Of a stretch of DNA of 53,774 bases, positions 8,565 through 16,410 are shown piece by piece. The translations under genes were made by a program, and so were the position numbers. The stretch spans positions 1 through 53,774 of the forward strand of contig DKWE01000094.1 of the NCBI GenBank assembly GCA_002491565.1, written 5' to 3'. Position 1 is the stretch's first letter; every line of letters starts with the position of its first letter. The stretch comes from Lachnospiraceae bacterium UBA7160 (GTDB lineage: Bacteria; Bacillota; Clostridia; Lachnospirales; Lachnospiraceae). The notes under the pieces are model-generated. The model saw nothing but the letters and a program-made list of their open reading frames with translations, searched no databases and had not been told where the DNA came from.

Positions 8565-10477
8565 GATTTCACAATCCCGCTCGCAGACAGGACGCCCTGC
8601 TGCGACAGCGCAGGCTGTGCCTGGTCGACCAGCTCCTCCGGCTTCGGAATCGAACCGATGACATTCTCCGCCAGCCAATCCATTGACATGATCTCCTCCG
8701 GTGAAAGCACATTGTCCGGATGGTCCTTGATGATGCCGTTCTGCGAGTAGAGGATTCCTGCAAACGGGTTAAATTCCCCTACACTGATCGTCTGCTTCAG
8801 AAGCTCTACCAGCCGCCTGGTTCCGACCGGCAGGTTTGCTGAAGTCACGACATCGACCACGCCGCTCGACATGCCCCACCAGTAGTTGATCGCCTTGGTG
8901 GTATTGTCATCATGCTTCCAGGTGCCGTCCATAATCGTCCGGATCAGCTGCTCATAAAATTTCCCCCAGTGGCACAGCGGCATCGCGAGGTTGCGCGGAC
9001 GGCCGCCCGACATATAATAGATGCCGAAATACCGGGACTCCTCCTCCGGCACTACCATATCTTTTCCGGAAATACACGACGGGTTTACACTCCGGATCCG
9101 GTCGTTAATGTCCACATCCTTCTTCGTGGACCAGTCCAGGTAGACCTTGACACGCGGGTTGATCATCTTTGCTCCGAGCGCAAACGCATTGATATTCGCG
9201 ATCGTACCGAACAGCGGGTAGTCTGCAATATAGAACAGCCGGTCATTCTCCGCCATCGCGCCTGTGATCGCGCCCATCAGAAACTTCGCCTCATAGGACC
9301 GCGCATAGTACGTGCGGATATACCGGTGCGAAGTGTTCAGAGAGCAGTTCAGGATGCGCACGTTCGGGTGCGCGATCGCCGCCTTGACGCTCGCCGGGGC
9401 AAAGGACGGCGTGGTCGTAAAAATAATATTGCACTTATCTGCCACTGCCAGTTCCAGATACTCGTCGATATTCTGCGCCGTCACATTCTCATAGCTGACC
9501 GTGCTCACCTCATCCGGAAACGTTTGCTCCAGGTGAAGCCGTCCCAGCTCGTGCGAATAGGTCCACGCAGAGGACTTCGGCGTCTTCTCATAAATAAACG
9601 CAATCTTCAGCTTGGAAGGTCCTGAGGACGGCAAAAGGATGTTCAGAAGCGACTTCTTCTCCTTTACCGGCGCCATTTTCAGCTCAACCTCATGATCCTC
9701 CTGCAGCAGCTCAAACTCCTCGAAACTCTTTGTCACAAGCGTTTTCAGCTCATTTGTCGTCTTCTCATACAGGGAATCGTAATCAAACAGCGTGATAAAC
9801 GCGAGGAATGCATCGCCCGGCGTGATCGACAGCTTGTTCCCGCCGCATGCCTCGTAGACAGAGCTGAAGCGGGAAAATACGGAGCTGAAGGTCAGACGCT
9901 CATCATCCGTCCATACCTCATCCGGCTTCTTTCCGACTGCCTCAATCAGCTTCGTAAAGCTCCCCTCACGGGACATCCAGAGATAGTTCGCACCACTCGC
10001 CTTGTAAAAGTCCAGAAACTCGTAGTAGATCCTGGATTCCCGTTCGTCCGTGCGCTTCGGCAGAACACGCGTAACCGTACCCGGAATCGAAACCGCACCA
10101 TAATACTTCATGACGCTGACCCGCTTGTTTCCCTCTTCGACATAAAATTTATTCATATATTCCCAGGCTTTGATCGGATCACGGATCCCCTCATTCGCAT
10201 GGGCTCTGCTCAGATTTTCCCATTTCTGCGCAAACTCTGACCCTTCGCTCAAAATCGGCATAAAGTTCGCAGCAAACGCAGCGCTTCTGCCCTCGTACCG
10301 TGTCCCAACGATCTGAGACAGCGGAATCTGAACCAGACCGAGCTGTTCTAACTGCGGTGATTCATTGTCCGGAAGAATATCATCCAGCACCTCCAGCGTC
10401 GGACGCTCCCCCCTCAGTAAACGATTCTGGTATTCCTTTTTTCCGGCCTTGTAAGCCTTTGCATAATCCTCCAGCAT
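8561..10477 (-). CDS. BMP-type ligand-binding protein with ParB-like N-terminal domain
   Basis: A 638-residue protein with no signal peptide, so probably cytoplasmic. The N-terminal part (about residues 40-150) resembles a ParB/sulfiredoxin-like domain: VQIPLSQIVGTRYEGR, then NEGIRDPIKAWEY, then FYVEEGNKRVSVMKYYGA. From LKIAFIYEKTP (about residue 290) to the end it resembles basic membrane protein (PnrA/Med-like) nucleoside-binding domains of ABC receptors (YFGIYYMSGG, INYWWGMSSGVVDVV). The start at 10477 has GGGGAGGG upstream. It is coupled by ATGA to the phosphoesterase. No BMP-type ABC permease or ATPase is in the window, so a sensing role seems likelier than uptake (inference). Confidence 0.75.
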   Translation of the reverse strand: MLEDYAKAYKAGKKEYQNRLLRGERPTLEVLDDILPDNESPQLEQLGLVQIPLSQIVGTRYEGRSAAFAANFMPILSEGSEFAQKWENLSRAHANEGIRDPIKAWEYMNKFYVEEGNKRVSVMKYYGAVSIPGTVTRVLPKRTDERESRIYYEFLDFYKASGANYLWMSREGSFTKLIEAVGKKPDEVWTDDERLTFSSVFSRFSSVYEACGGNKLSITPGDAFLAFITLFDYDSLYEKTTNELKTLVTKSFEEFELLQEDHEVELKMAPVKEKKSLLNILLPSSGPSKLKIAFIYEKTPKSSAWTYSHELGRLHLEQTFPDEVSTVSYENVTAQNIDEYLELAVADKCNIIFTTTPSFAPASVKAAIAHPNVRILNCSLNTSHRYIRTYYARSYEAKFLMGAITGAMAENDRLFYIADYPLFGTIANINAFALGAKMINPRVKVYLDWSTKKDVDINDRIRSVNPSCISGKDMVVPEEESRYFGIYYMSGGRPRNLAMPLCHWGKFYEQLIRTIMDGTWKHDDNTTKAINYWWGMSSGVVDVVTSANLPVGTRRLVELLKQTISVGEFNPFAGILYSQNGIIKDHPDNVLSPEEIMSMDWLAENVIGSIPKPEELVDQAQPALSQQGVLSASGIVKS

Positions 10478-10676
10478 AGATAAAATGCCCTCCCCTGCAC
10501 TGTTTCTATCGCATTTCCTCTGCATTATATACGGCAAGGCGCTCCGGCGCAAGCCAAACTTTTGTCCCTAAAAACCGCAAAAACCGGCTGTTTGACGGCT
10601 TTTGACGGCGTCACCTGCGCGCTGCTTTGGCAATGTGACCGGGTTGAGGACGCCTCAATATGCGAATACCACGTTA

Positions 10677-11660
10677 CTACGGAATATAGTAGAAATCCTC
10701 ACCCGGCAGGCTTCCCCCGATCGAAGCAGGATCCATGTCCTCCAGCACCTGCAGATATCCCTCCAGGGCCGTCTTCATCTCTTCTCCCGTGATGCAGGTG
10801 ATATTGCAGTATGGAATCGCCGCCTCGGCCACCGCCGCACTGTCGACGATGCCAAGCTCCGCGATCATCTCTGCCGCTTCTGACAGATTGGCATTGACGT
10901 AAGAAACAGATTCCTTGTGATCCTCCAGGAATCCCTGCACCATCTGCTCGTTAGCTTCCCCAAACTCATCCTCGCCTTCCAGAAAATCCTTCCGCGCGAT
11001 TGTTACCCCTGTCACCATGCTGCTTCCGTCTTCCGGCTGCAGCTTCGCCCACTCATCAGCCAGATCCAGAGCCAGGCGAAGGTTCTCATTTTTCATCGTC
11101 GCTACCGTTACAAATGGCTGCGGCAGCAGTCCGACTGCGCCCTCCTCCGTTGCAAGCGCCGACACCACTTCGGTCGCCTCTGATTTGTACTCCAGCGTCA
11201 CATCCTCCGTCGTCAGACCATTCTGCTCCAGCAGATACTGCAGTACATAATCCGGAGTCGTCCCCTTTCCGGTCAGATAAATCGTCTTGCCCGCCAGGTC
11301 CGCAACAGACTGCACCGTCTCTCCGCCCTCAACCACATAGAGCACGCCGAGTGTGTTGACATCGATGACTTTGACATTGCCATCGGTCTTATTGTACAGG
11401 ATACTCGCCATATTTGCCGGCACCAGCGCAACGTCCAGCTCTCCGTTTATGATCTTTCCAGTCAGCTCGTCCGCCGCCGTCGCCATCTCGAACGAATACA
11501 CCCAGGTCCGGTCCACCGGCTTCTGCATCAGATACGCCAGACCCATCGAAGTCGGGCCCTTCAGCGAACCGATCGTGACACCGGACTCTCCAGCGGATAC
11601 TGTCATTCCAAGACTCATGACCGCAGCTGCGGTACAAAGCAGCAATTTTCTCATTTTCAT
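10677..11660 (-). CDS. Orphan ABC substrate-binding protein, NMT1/SsuA-like
   Basis: A 327-residue periplasmic-binding fold protein with an N-terminal signal peptide (MKMRKLLLCTAAAVMSLGM, cleavage likely after VSA). There is no lipobox cysteine, which is unusual for a binding protein of a Gram-positive ABC importer. The body (ALVPANMASILYNKTDG, LAGKTIYLTGKGTTPDYVL, LLPQPFVTVA) fits the NMT1/THI5-like, taurine/nitrate-type group, which binds small anions or pyrimidines. No permease or ATPase is adjacent. A GAGGAAG site precedes the ATG by eight bases. The upstream gap (11661-11850) carries one copy of a short repeat described separately. Confidence 0.8.
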   Translation of the reverse strand: MKMRKLLLCTAAAVMSLGMTVSAGESGVTIGSLKGPTSMGLAYLMQKPVDRTWVYSFEMATAADELTGKIINGELDVALVPANMASILYNKTDGNVKVIDVNTLGVLYVVEGGETVQSVADLAGKTIYLTGKGTTPDYVLQYLLEQNGLTTEDVTLEYKSEATEVVSALATEEGAVGLLPQPFVTVATMKNENLRLALDLADEWAKLQPEDGSSMVTGVTIARKDFLEGEDEFGEANEQMVQGFLEDHKESVSYVNANLSEAAEMIAELGIVDSAAVAEAAIPYCNITCITGEEMKTALEGYLQVLEDMDPASIGGSLPGEDFYYIP

Positions 11661-11809
11661 TGTCGTTTCTTCCTCTCTTCCTTCTTATGCAGGCATAAAT
11701 AGATCTGTGAAAAAAGCTCTTCCCTTCCATTCGTGCCCATACGCATTCTGCAAACCGCTTGTATCATAGATAACAAAATTTCCTCCCACTTCATTCTACC
11801 AAATATTCC

Positions 11810-11829
11810 AAAAGATTGCGATGTTTTTC
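11810..11829. repeat. Short direct repeat left of the AAA/nuclease gene
   Basis: AAAGATTGCGATG followed by a T run, matching 13609-13628 in the same orientation. The pair flanks the AAA-ATPase/PD-(D/E)XK gene closely on both sides. Confidence 0.55.
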
Positions 11830-11850
11830 TTTGCACAAATTTACGCTTCC

Positions 11851-13536
11851 TCACAGAGCCCCTCTCAGCACCTCAATCCGGCAGGTATGCTCTTTTGTCT
11901 TCTTATCATAAGCAAGTCCGACTCCCAGGATGCGCCCGGTATAGCCTGCCTTCTCACCAAGCCTGCCTTCAAACCTCAGAGCATAATTTCTATCCTTTAT
12001 CTGCCGAATCGCCTCTTCTGCTGTATGGTCAACCTTTAATTCCAAAATGATCCCGTCGTCCCTGCGATTTGTTTCCGGATAGAAGATAAAATCAACATAC
12101 CCGATCCCGGCCTTATCCTCTCTTTCGATCCGGTAAGTATCTCTGGCTGCCAGATACACCAGAGTTACCAATACGCTGAGCTCGCTTTCCGAATTGTAGT
12201 GAAGCAGGGGTGTTTCCGTATCGTGCGCATATTTCATAATCGCCGCCACCTGACCTTCGTCACCAGCAAGCGTTGCTCTCAGCATCTTCTCCGATTCCGC
12301 AGCCAATCGGTAAACATAGCCCAGAGAGGGCTCTTTCATCAGTACCTCGTCAAACTTGTCCATTAGTTCTTTATTGGGAATACTGACATATCCGTCCTCG
12401 TAGCTCAGAAAGCCATAGACGACCATTGCGGAAAAGATCTCATCCTTTGTCGTAAGCCGCATAGAAGACGCGGCATATTCCTGCACCCTGGCTGGAACCG
12501 GGATGCCCGCTGCCATCCTTGCAAGATCATCGCGTACTGCCGCCACATTATGATTGATATAATAATAAATCTCATCATAAGGACCAGAGCTCGTCCAGTA
12601 ATTTCCAAGGTTATTGTTCAGCAGAGACAGGACCACAGACCGCGGATTGTATACACGCTCCCCTGCTTTCGTATGGTAGCCGTCATACCATTCGCGCAGC
12701 CCCTCGCGGGATACCACAGGATGTGACTGCAGTCTCCGGTACCGTTCATAGAGATCATCCACTTCACGCTCGGTAAAGCCAAAGAAATCGCTGTACAACT
12801 CCTCGGAAGCCATCGTATATTCCGCAAACATATTCAGTTCGGAACCGCTTGAATACTTTGAAATTGGCAAAATGCCTGTCATATAAGCCAGTGCCACATA
12901 CTGCTTGTCCTTTAACAGATTGCTTAAAAAATCAATATAAGACTTCTTATCCCTGTCCGCCACAAAATCCCGATGGAAAATAAAATCCCATTCGTCCAGC
13001 ACGAAAATAAAACGTTCTCCATAGATGGCATATATTTTCTTCAGCGCATCCCACACCGCATCCTCCTGCCGGATTCTGGCATCCGGGTACGCCTCTATGA
13101 AATCGCTGATCAGCATACTTTCTATACGGTCAATATACTGCTCATAGCTGCTGCATCTCCGTGGCAATTCATTCAATGCAATAAATATCACAGGATACTG
13201 ATTCAGATTCCTTTCCAGATAATCATAATCCAGCTTAGCGGGTGTGTCCTCAGACATATCTGTTTTCTCACGGGCAATCTTCTTTCTTTTCTTTACAATA
13301 TTCAATTCCTGGAAAAGAGCACTCGCATCGCAGCCTCTGGAAAAGAAAGCCGCAATCATATTTGCCATGATCGACTTTCCAAACCTGCGCGGTCTTGTGA
13401 TACAGATATATTTCTGCGTTGTCCTCATTGCTTTCAGGATATCTGTCAGCAATAATGACTTATCAACAAAATATGGATCTTTGCATAGATCCCTGTAGGA
13501 ATCATATGCAGCTGTACTGTTCAGATAAAATCCCAT
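11851..13536 (-). CDS. AAA-ATPase-like protein with C-terminal PD-(D/E)XK domain
   Basis: A 561-residue protein of the AAA-ATPase_like/PDDEXK_9 type. The N-terminus MGFYLNSTAAYDSY... leads to a degenerate P-loop, RPRRFGKS (about residues 48-55), and Walker B-like FVLDEWDFIF. The C-terminal part has IGYVDFIFYP and then IILELKVDHTAEEAIRQI, the D...ExK motif of a restriction-like nuclease fold. The family is multi-copy in gut Firmicutes and Bacteroidetes; its function is unknown. I chose ATG 13536 because AGGTGG lies eight bases before it; a GTG 12 bases upstream is weaker. A decayed homologous tail lies at 27806-27943. Confidence 0.85.
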   Translation of the reverse strand: MGFYLNSTAAYDSYRDLCKDPYFVDKSLLLTDILKAMRTTQKYICITRPRRFGKSIMANMIAAFFSRGCDASALFQELNIVKKRKKIAREKTDMSEDTPAKLDYDYLERNLNQYPVIFIALNELPRRCSSYEQYIDRIESMLISDFIEAYPDARIRQEDAVWDALKKIYAIYGERFIFVLDEWDFIFHRDFVADRDKKSYIDFLSNLLKDKQYVALAYMTGILPISKYSSGSELNMFAEYTMASEELYSDFFGFTEREVDDLYERYRRLQSHPVVSREGLREWYDGYHTKAGERVYNPRSVVLSLLNNNLGNYWTSSGPYDEIYYYINHNVAAVRDDLARMAAGIPVPARVQEYAASSMRLTTKDEIFSAMVVYGFLSYEDGYVSIPNKELMDKFDEVLMKEPSLGYVYRLAAESEKMLRATLAGDEGQVAAIMKYAHDTETPLLHYNSESELSVLVTLVYLAARDTYRIEREDKAGIGYVDFIFYPETNRRDDGIILELKVDHTAEEAIRQIKDRNYALRFEGRLGEKAGYTGRILGVGLAYDKKTKEHTCRIEVLRGAL

Positions 13537-13608
13537 CCTTTGATCCACCTCTTTCTTCCATGAAGCAATTAGCCTGGAACCTGCTCCTTTATTTTAGCAG
13601 ACTTTTTG

Positions 13609-13628
13609 AAAGATTGCGATGCTTTTTT
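13609..13628. repeat. Short direct repeat right of the AAA/nuclease gene
   Basis: AAAGATTGCGATGC plus a T run; partner of 11810-11829. The T-rich preceding bases (ATTTTAGCAGACTTTTTG) are loosely shared too. Confidence 0.55.
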
Positions 13629-13632
13629 TCAC

Positions 13633-13661
13633 TTGCCGGCAGATAGCGGCACGAGTATAAT
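13633..13661 (+). promoter_or_regulatory. Promoter of the LacI-family gene
   Basis: TTGCCG (13633-13638), a 17-bp spacer and a perfect TATAAT (13656-13661) lie 65 bp before the start codon. I see no clear LacI-type palindrome next to it. Confidence 0.6.
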
Positions 13662-13726
13662 CAAACATTATGAGTATTCACCGATAAACGCTGCAGCAGA
13701 CGCAATACAAGAAGGAGTGGATTTGT

Positions 13727-14746
13727 ATGGAAGAAACGCGCGTAAGGATTCGGGACATTGCCGAGGAGCTGGGACTCAGCACCGCTACCGTATCCAATGT
13801 CATTCATGGGAAGACCAGAAAAATCTCAGACGAGACGGTCCGGCGGGTTCAGGCTCTGCTGGAGGAGCGTCAGTATATCCCGAGCATGGCGGGGATCCTT
13901 CTGGCGCAGAATTCTTCAAAAATCATCGGAATCTTTATCAATGACCATGAGAAATATGAGGGACACACCCTGGAGGACGCGTTTATCGCCTCCTCCTTGA
14001 ATTGTCTGTCCGGCGAAATCGAAAAACAGGGACTGTTTATGATGGTGAAGAAAGCAAAAAAGCCCGAAGAAGTGATTCAGTTTGCTTCTATGTGGAACAT
14101 GGACGGGCTGGTGATGATCGGCTTCTGCCATCAGGATTACAGCTACCTGAGAAGCCATATGCGGATCCCCTTTGTGATCTATGACGGCTTCTGCGACCAG
14201 CCGGATCGGTTTTTTAATATTCAGATCGACAACTATAGCGGCGGATTCCAGGTCGGTGAATACCTACGGAAAAACGGACATCTGCGCGCGCTCTGTATTT
14301 CCGACAATGAGACGGGCGTAGACCTGGAACGCTATCAGGGATTCTGCCGCGGTTTCTGCGGACAGCCCCACCTCCTCCTGATCCCCATGCACCGGAAAGA
14401 GCGCTGGGACTTTTACCGCCAGAATATAGAACGCTTCTGCCAGGTATCCGCCATTTTTGCGGTTTCCGACTATTACGCCATCGACCTGATTCATTTTCTG
14501 CAGGAACACGGCATCTCTGTGCCCGGGGAACTCTCAGTCGCCGGCTTCGACGATATCCCCCTGTGCGAGATGATCACCCCAACCCTGACCACCGTCCGGC
14601 AGGACGGAGTCCTGAAAGCAGAACTCGCGATCCGCAAGCTCCGCGAACTGAGGGAACAGAAATCGCCGGAGACAGCAACTGTTTTGCCCGTAACGCTCGT
14701 GGAACGCTCCAGCACGCGGAGCCTCTGTGCCTCTTCCAACGCTTGA
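13727..14746 (+). CDS. LacI/GalR-family transcriptional regulator
   Basis: A 339-residue repressor-type protein. The N-terminal helix-turn-helix is RIRDIAEELGLSTATVSNVI followed by a hinge helix region. The periplasmic-binding-like sensor domain follows (SSKIIGIFINDHE, DGLVMIGFCHQD, VAGFDDIPLCEMITPTLTTV). The effector is probably a sugar. AAGGAG precedes the ATG. The gene stands alone on the plus strand and converges with the nucleotidyltransferase gene (12 bp apart), so its targets cannot be read from its neighbours; the GH8 gene 1.7 kb away is one candidate. Confidence 0.9.
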   Translation: MEETRVRIRDIAEELGLSTATVSNVIHGKTRKISDETVRRVQALLEERQYIPSMAGILLAQNSSKIIGIFINDHEKYEGHTLEDAFIASSLNCLSGEIEKQGLFMMVKKAKKPEEVIQFASMWNMDGLVMIGFCHQDYSYLRSHMRIPFVIYDGFCDQPDRFFNIQIDNYSGGFQVGEYLRKNGHLRALCISDNETGVDLERYQGFCRGFCGQPHLLLIPMHRKERWDFYRQNIERFCQVSAIFAVSDYYAIDLIHFLQEHGISVPGELSVAGFDDIPLCEMITPTLTTVRQDGVLKAELAIRKLRELREQKSPETATVLPVTLVERSSTRSLCASSNA

Positions 14747-14758
14747 GTTTTGCTGCTA

Positions 14759-15562
14759 TCATTCGCCCCTGACAACTTTCTCTTTCGTAGAAACATCTTC
14801 TCCGTACCTACTCCCCTTTTTCCGTTCGCTAAGTTCAGCAAGCACAGAAGCCTTCCTTTGCTGCTTAGTTTCAAGAATATGATTTACGTTCCTCTCCGTC
14901 ATCACACCCGGATATGATTCGTGAAAGTCCAAAAGAATTGTCTTCGCCTGTACTTCATTGTCCCGTATCTGAGAATAAATTTTCTCATAATCCCTCGCGG
15001 CAAGTATCTCCCGAATAAAAGAGATAGAATCCGGTGAAAACTGCTCCCAGCCATCGTACAGATTGTTGACCGCCTGATCTATCATGGTATAGGTGATGGA
15101 CTTTCCTGCACGTTCATGCTCTGCAAGAATCCCCACAATATCAGAAAGGTCATTCTTGTATTTTCTTCCTGCGCGGAGTTTCATCGCAATCAGGTATTCT
15201 CCGGTCACAATACGGACATGTAACACCTGATTAAAAGTTCTGTATGGTACAGAATATTCGCTGAGCTTGCGGGAATAAGAATCTGTTTTTACAAAGTCTG
15301 CGTTCAGCCAGCCGTTTGGCAGGCCAAACCTGTCACCAATATGGTTGATGGCATCTTTCATGATAGACACAGCAGGAAGGATTGCATCGATATCTGTAGT
15401 CATTTCCCGAAAACCGTAGCTTTCGAGAATGGCGGCTCCGCCAATCAGAATAATCTCGACCGGGATGTTTCTTCCACCGAGTTTTTTATATTCTTTTGAA
15501 AGTTCTTTCAGATACATATTAAGACTGTCTCTGGTAAACGCTTCGCTGTTCTCAGTTGACAT
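14759..15562 (-). CDS. DUF6036-like nucleotidyltransferase (candidate toxin of a TA pair)
   Basis: A 267-residue protein with a minimal nucleotidyltransferase signature: ILIGGAAILESYG (GG at residues 41-42), then TTDIDAIL (Asp57 and Asp59). YLIAMKLRAGRKYKNDLSDI follows, as in AbiEii/DUF6036-type proteins. Its start overlaps the end of the XRE gene by 11 bp (ATG at 15562; a GTG at 15574 is possible). In type IV-like modules (AbiEi/AbiEii) such proteins are toxins that modify nucleic acids, often tRNA, under control of a DNA-binding antitoxin. The GC-poor codon use of the pair differs from its neighbours. Toxicity here is inference. Confidence 0.75.
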   Translation of the reverse strand: MSTENSEAFTRDSLNMYLKELSKEYKKLGGRNIPVEIILIGGAAILESYGFREMTTDIDAILPAVSIMKDAINHIGDRFGLPNGWLNADFVKTDSYSRKLSEYSVPYRTFNQVLHVRIVTGEYLIAMKLRAGRKYKNDLSDIVGILAEHERAGKSITYTMIDQAVNNLYDGWEQFSPDSISFIREILAARDYEKIYSQIRDNEVQAKTILLDFHESYPGVMTERNVNHILETKQQRKASVLAELSERKKGSRYGEDVSTKEKVVRGE

Positions 15563-16130
15563 TGCGGATCTCACTTTCTACGATATTGAATCTCATAAAT
15601 TCGGGTATGGCTTCTTTTCTCGCCTGCCTTTTCGGCGCATCGCTTTTCCACGCCGCGCAAAGAGCCAAAACGCTTGCCGGATATATGATATCAGAAAGCT
15701 TCTGTCTGCGCAGGTCATTGTAATCCTCGCAGAGACAAACATTGTTGAGCCGGCTGATATAGTCTACCATAGCCAGCAGATACAAGCTTTCCGGATACCA
15801 TTTCTTCTGGTAATACGCGCGGACAGCATCGGTCTTAAGCGTTTCAATCAAAAAATCAATGTCCCCAAGTTCCTTCAGTTGATGACATACATTGCTCTTG
15901 AACAGCTCAAAGGAGCAACGCTTCTCAAAGCAGGGTGCAAGCAGATCCTCCATGGAAATATGCAGTTCCTTTGCCAAACGATATACTGTCTCTGCACTGC
16001 ATTTTTCAAGTCTCGTCTTGCCAGTGCAGATATCGTTTAAGGTCATATACGGAATCTTGCTATTCTGAGACAGCCGATAGATCGACATATTTTGTTTTTT
16101 CAGTAATTCATTTATCATTGTGGTGCTCAT
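15552..16130 (-). CDS. XRE-type HTH protein (candidate antitoxin/repressor)
   Basis: A 192-residue protein with an N-terminal helix-turn-helix (MSIYRLSQNSKIPYMTLNDI, then AETVYRLAKELHISMEDLL) and a C-terminal domain of about 110 residues that I do not recognise (YYQKKWYPESLYLLAMVDYI). The start is the Met at 16130, or the Met of MINELL at 16118. The promoter at 16155-16183 would start RNA about 18 bases before 16130; a longer frame reaching 16472 passes through that promoter and is rejected. The 18-bp palindrome within the promoter is a good candidate for its own operator. The pair with the nucleotidyltransferase looks like a self-regulated toxin-antitoxin operon. Confidence 0.8.
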   Translation of the reverse strand: MSTTMINELLKKQNMSIYRLSQNSKIPYMTLNDICTGKTRLEKCSAETVYRLAKELHISMEDLLAPCFEKRCSFELFKSNVCHQLKELGDIDFLIETLKTDAVRAYYQKKWYPESLYLLAMVDYISRLNNVCLCEDYNDLRRQKLSDIIYPASVLALCAAWKSDAPKRQARKEAIPEFMRFNIVESEIRNVN

Positions 16131-16154
16131 CCCCCTCGCTTTCCTTATGCGTAT

Positions 16155-16183
16155 ATCATAACGGTATACCGTTATAATGTCAA
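16155..16183 (-). promoter_or_regulatory. Promoter with embedded 18-bp perfect palindrome, XRE operon
   Basis: On the minus strand, TTGACA (16178-16183), a 17-bp spacer and TATGAT (16155-16160). The bases ATAACGGTATACCGTTAT at 16158-16175 are a perfect palindrome filling the spacer and the upstream edge of the -10. A dimer bound there would block RNA polymerase. Confidence 0.85.
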
Positions 16184-16207
16184 GGGGATATAAGGCAATT
16201 TGGTACT

Positions 16208-16350
16208 GTTCACGGTCTTTCTGTCCGCGAACAATAACACGCTTCGCGATGCGCACAAAATACGTTAAAAACGCATTTTGACGCTGCTGCCCTCGGGATT
16301 TTCGTGCATTCTGCACGAAAACGCCTCGCGGAACAGTAGATCCGTGAAAC
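16208..16350. repeat. Dispersed hairpin element, copy 1
   Basis: Shares CGCTTCG (16240) and a right-hand core CGCCTCGCGGAACAGTAG (about 16322-16339) with the elements at 32475-32594 and 36286-36362. It contains a perfect hairpin with 10-bp arms and a 3-base loop (16299-16308 with 16312-16321). The outer arms GTTCACGG (16208-16215) and CCGTGAAAC (16342-16350) can pair. It lies between the XRE promoter and the end of the GH8 gene. Confidence 0.5.
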
Positions 16351-16410
16351 CCGGCATAAGTACAGAAAGTAACGGAGTCTCTGTGCTGCTGCCAGCGCTT
16401 ATGCCTGCCC

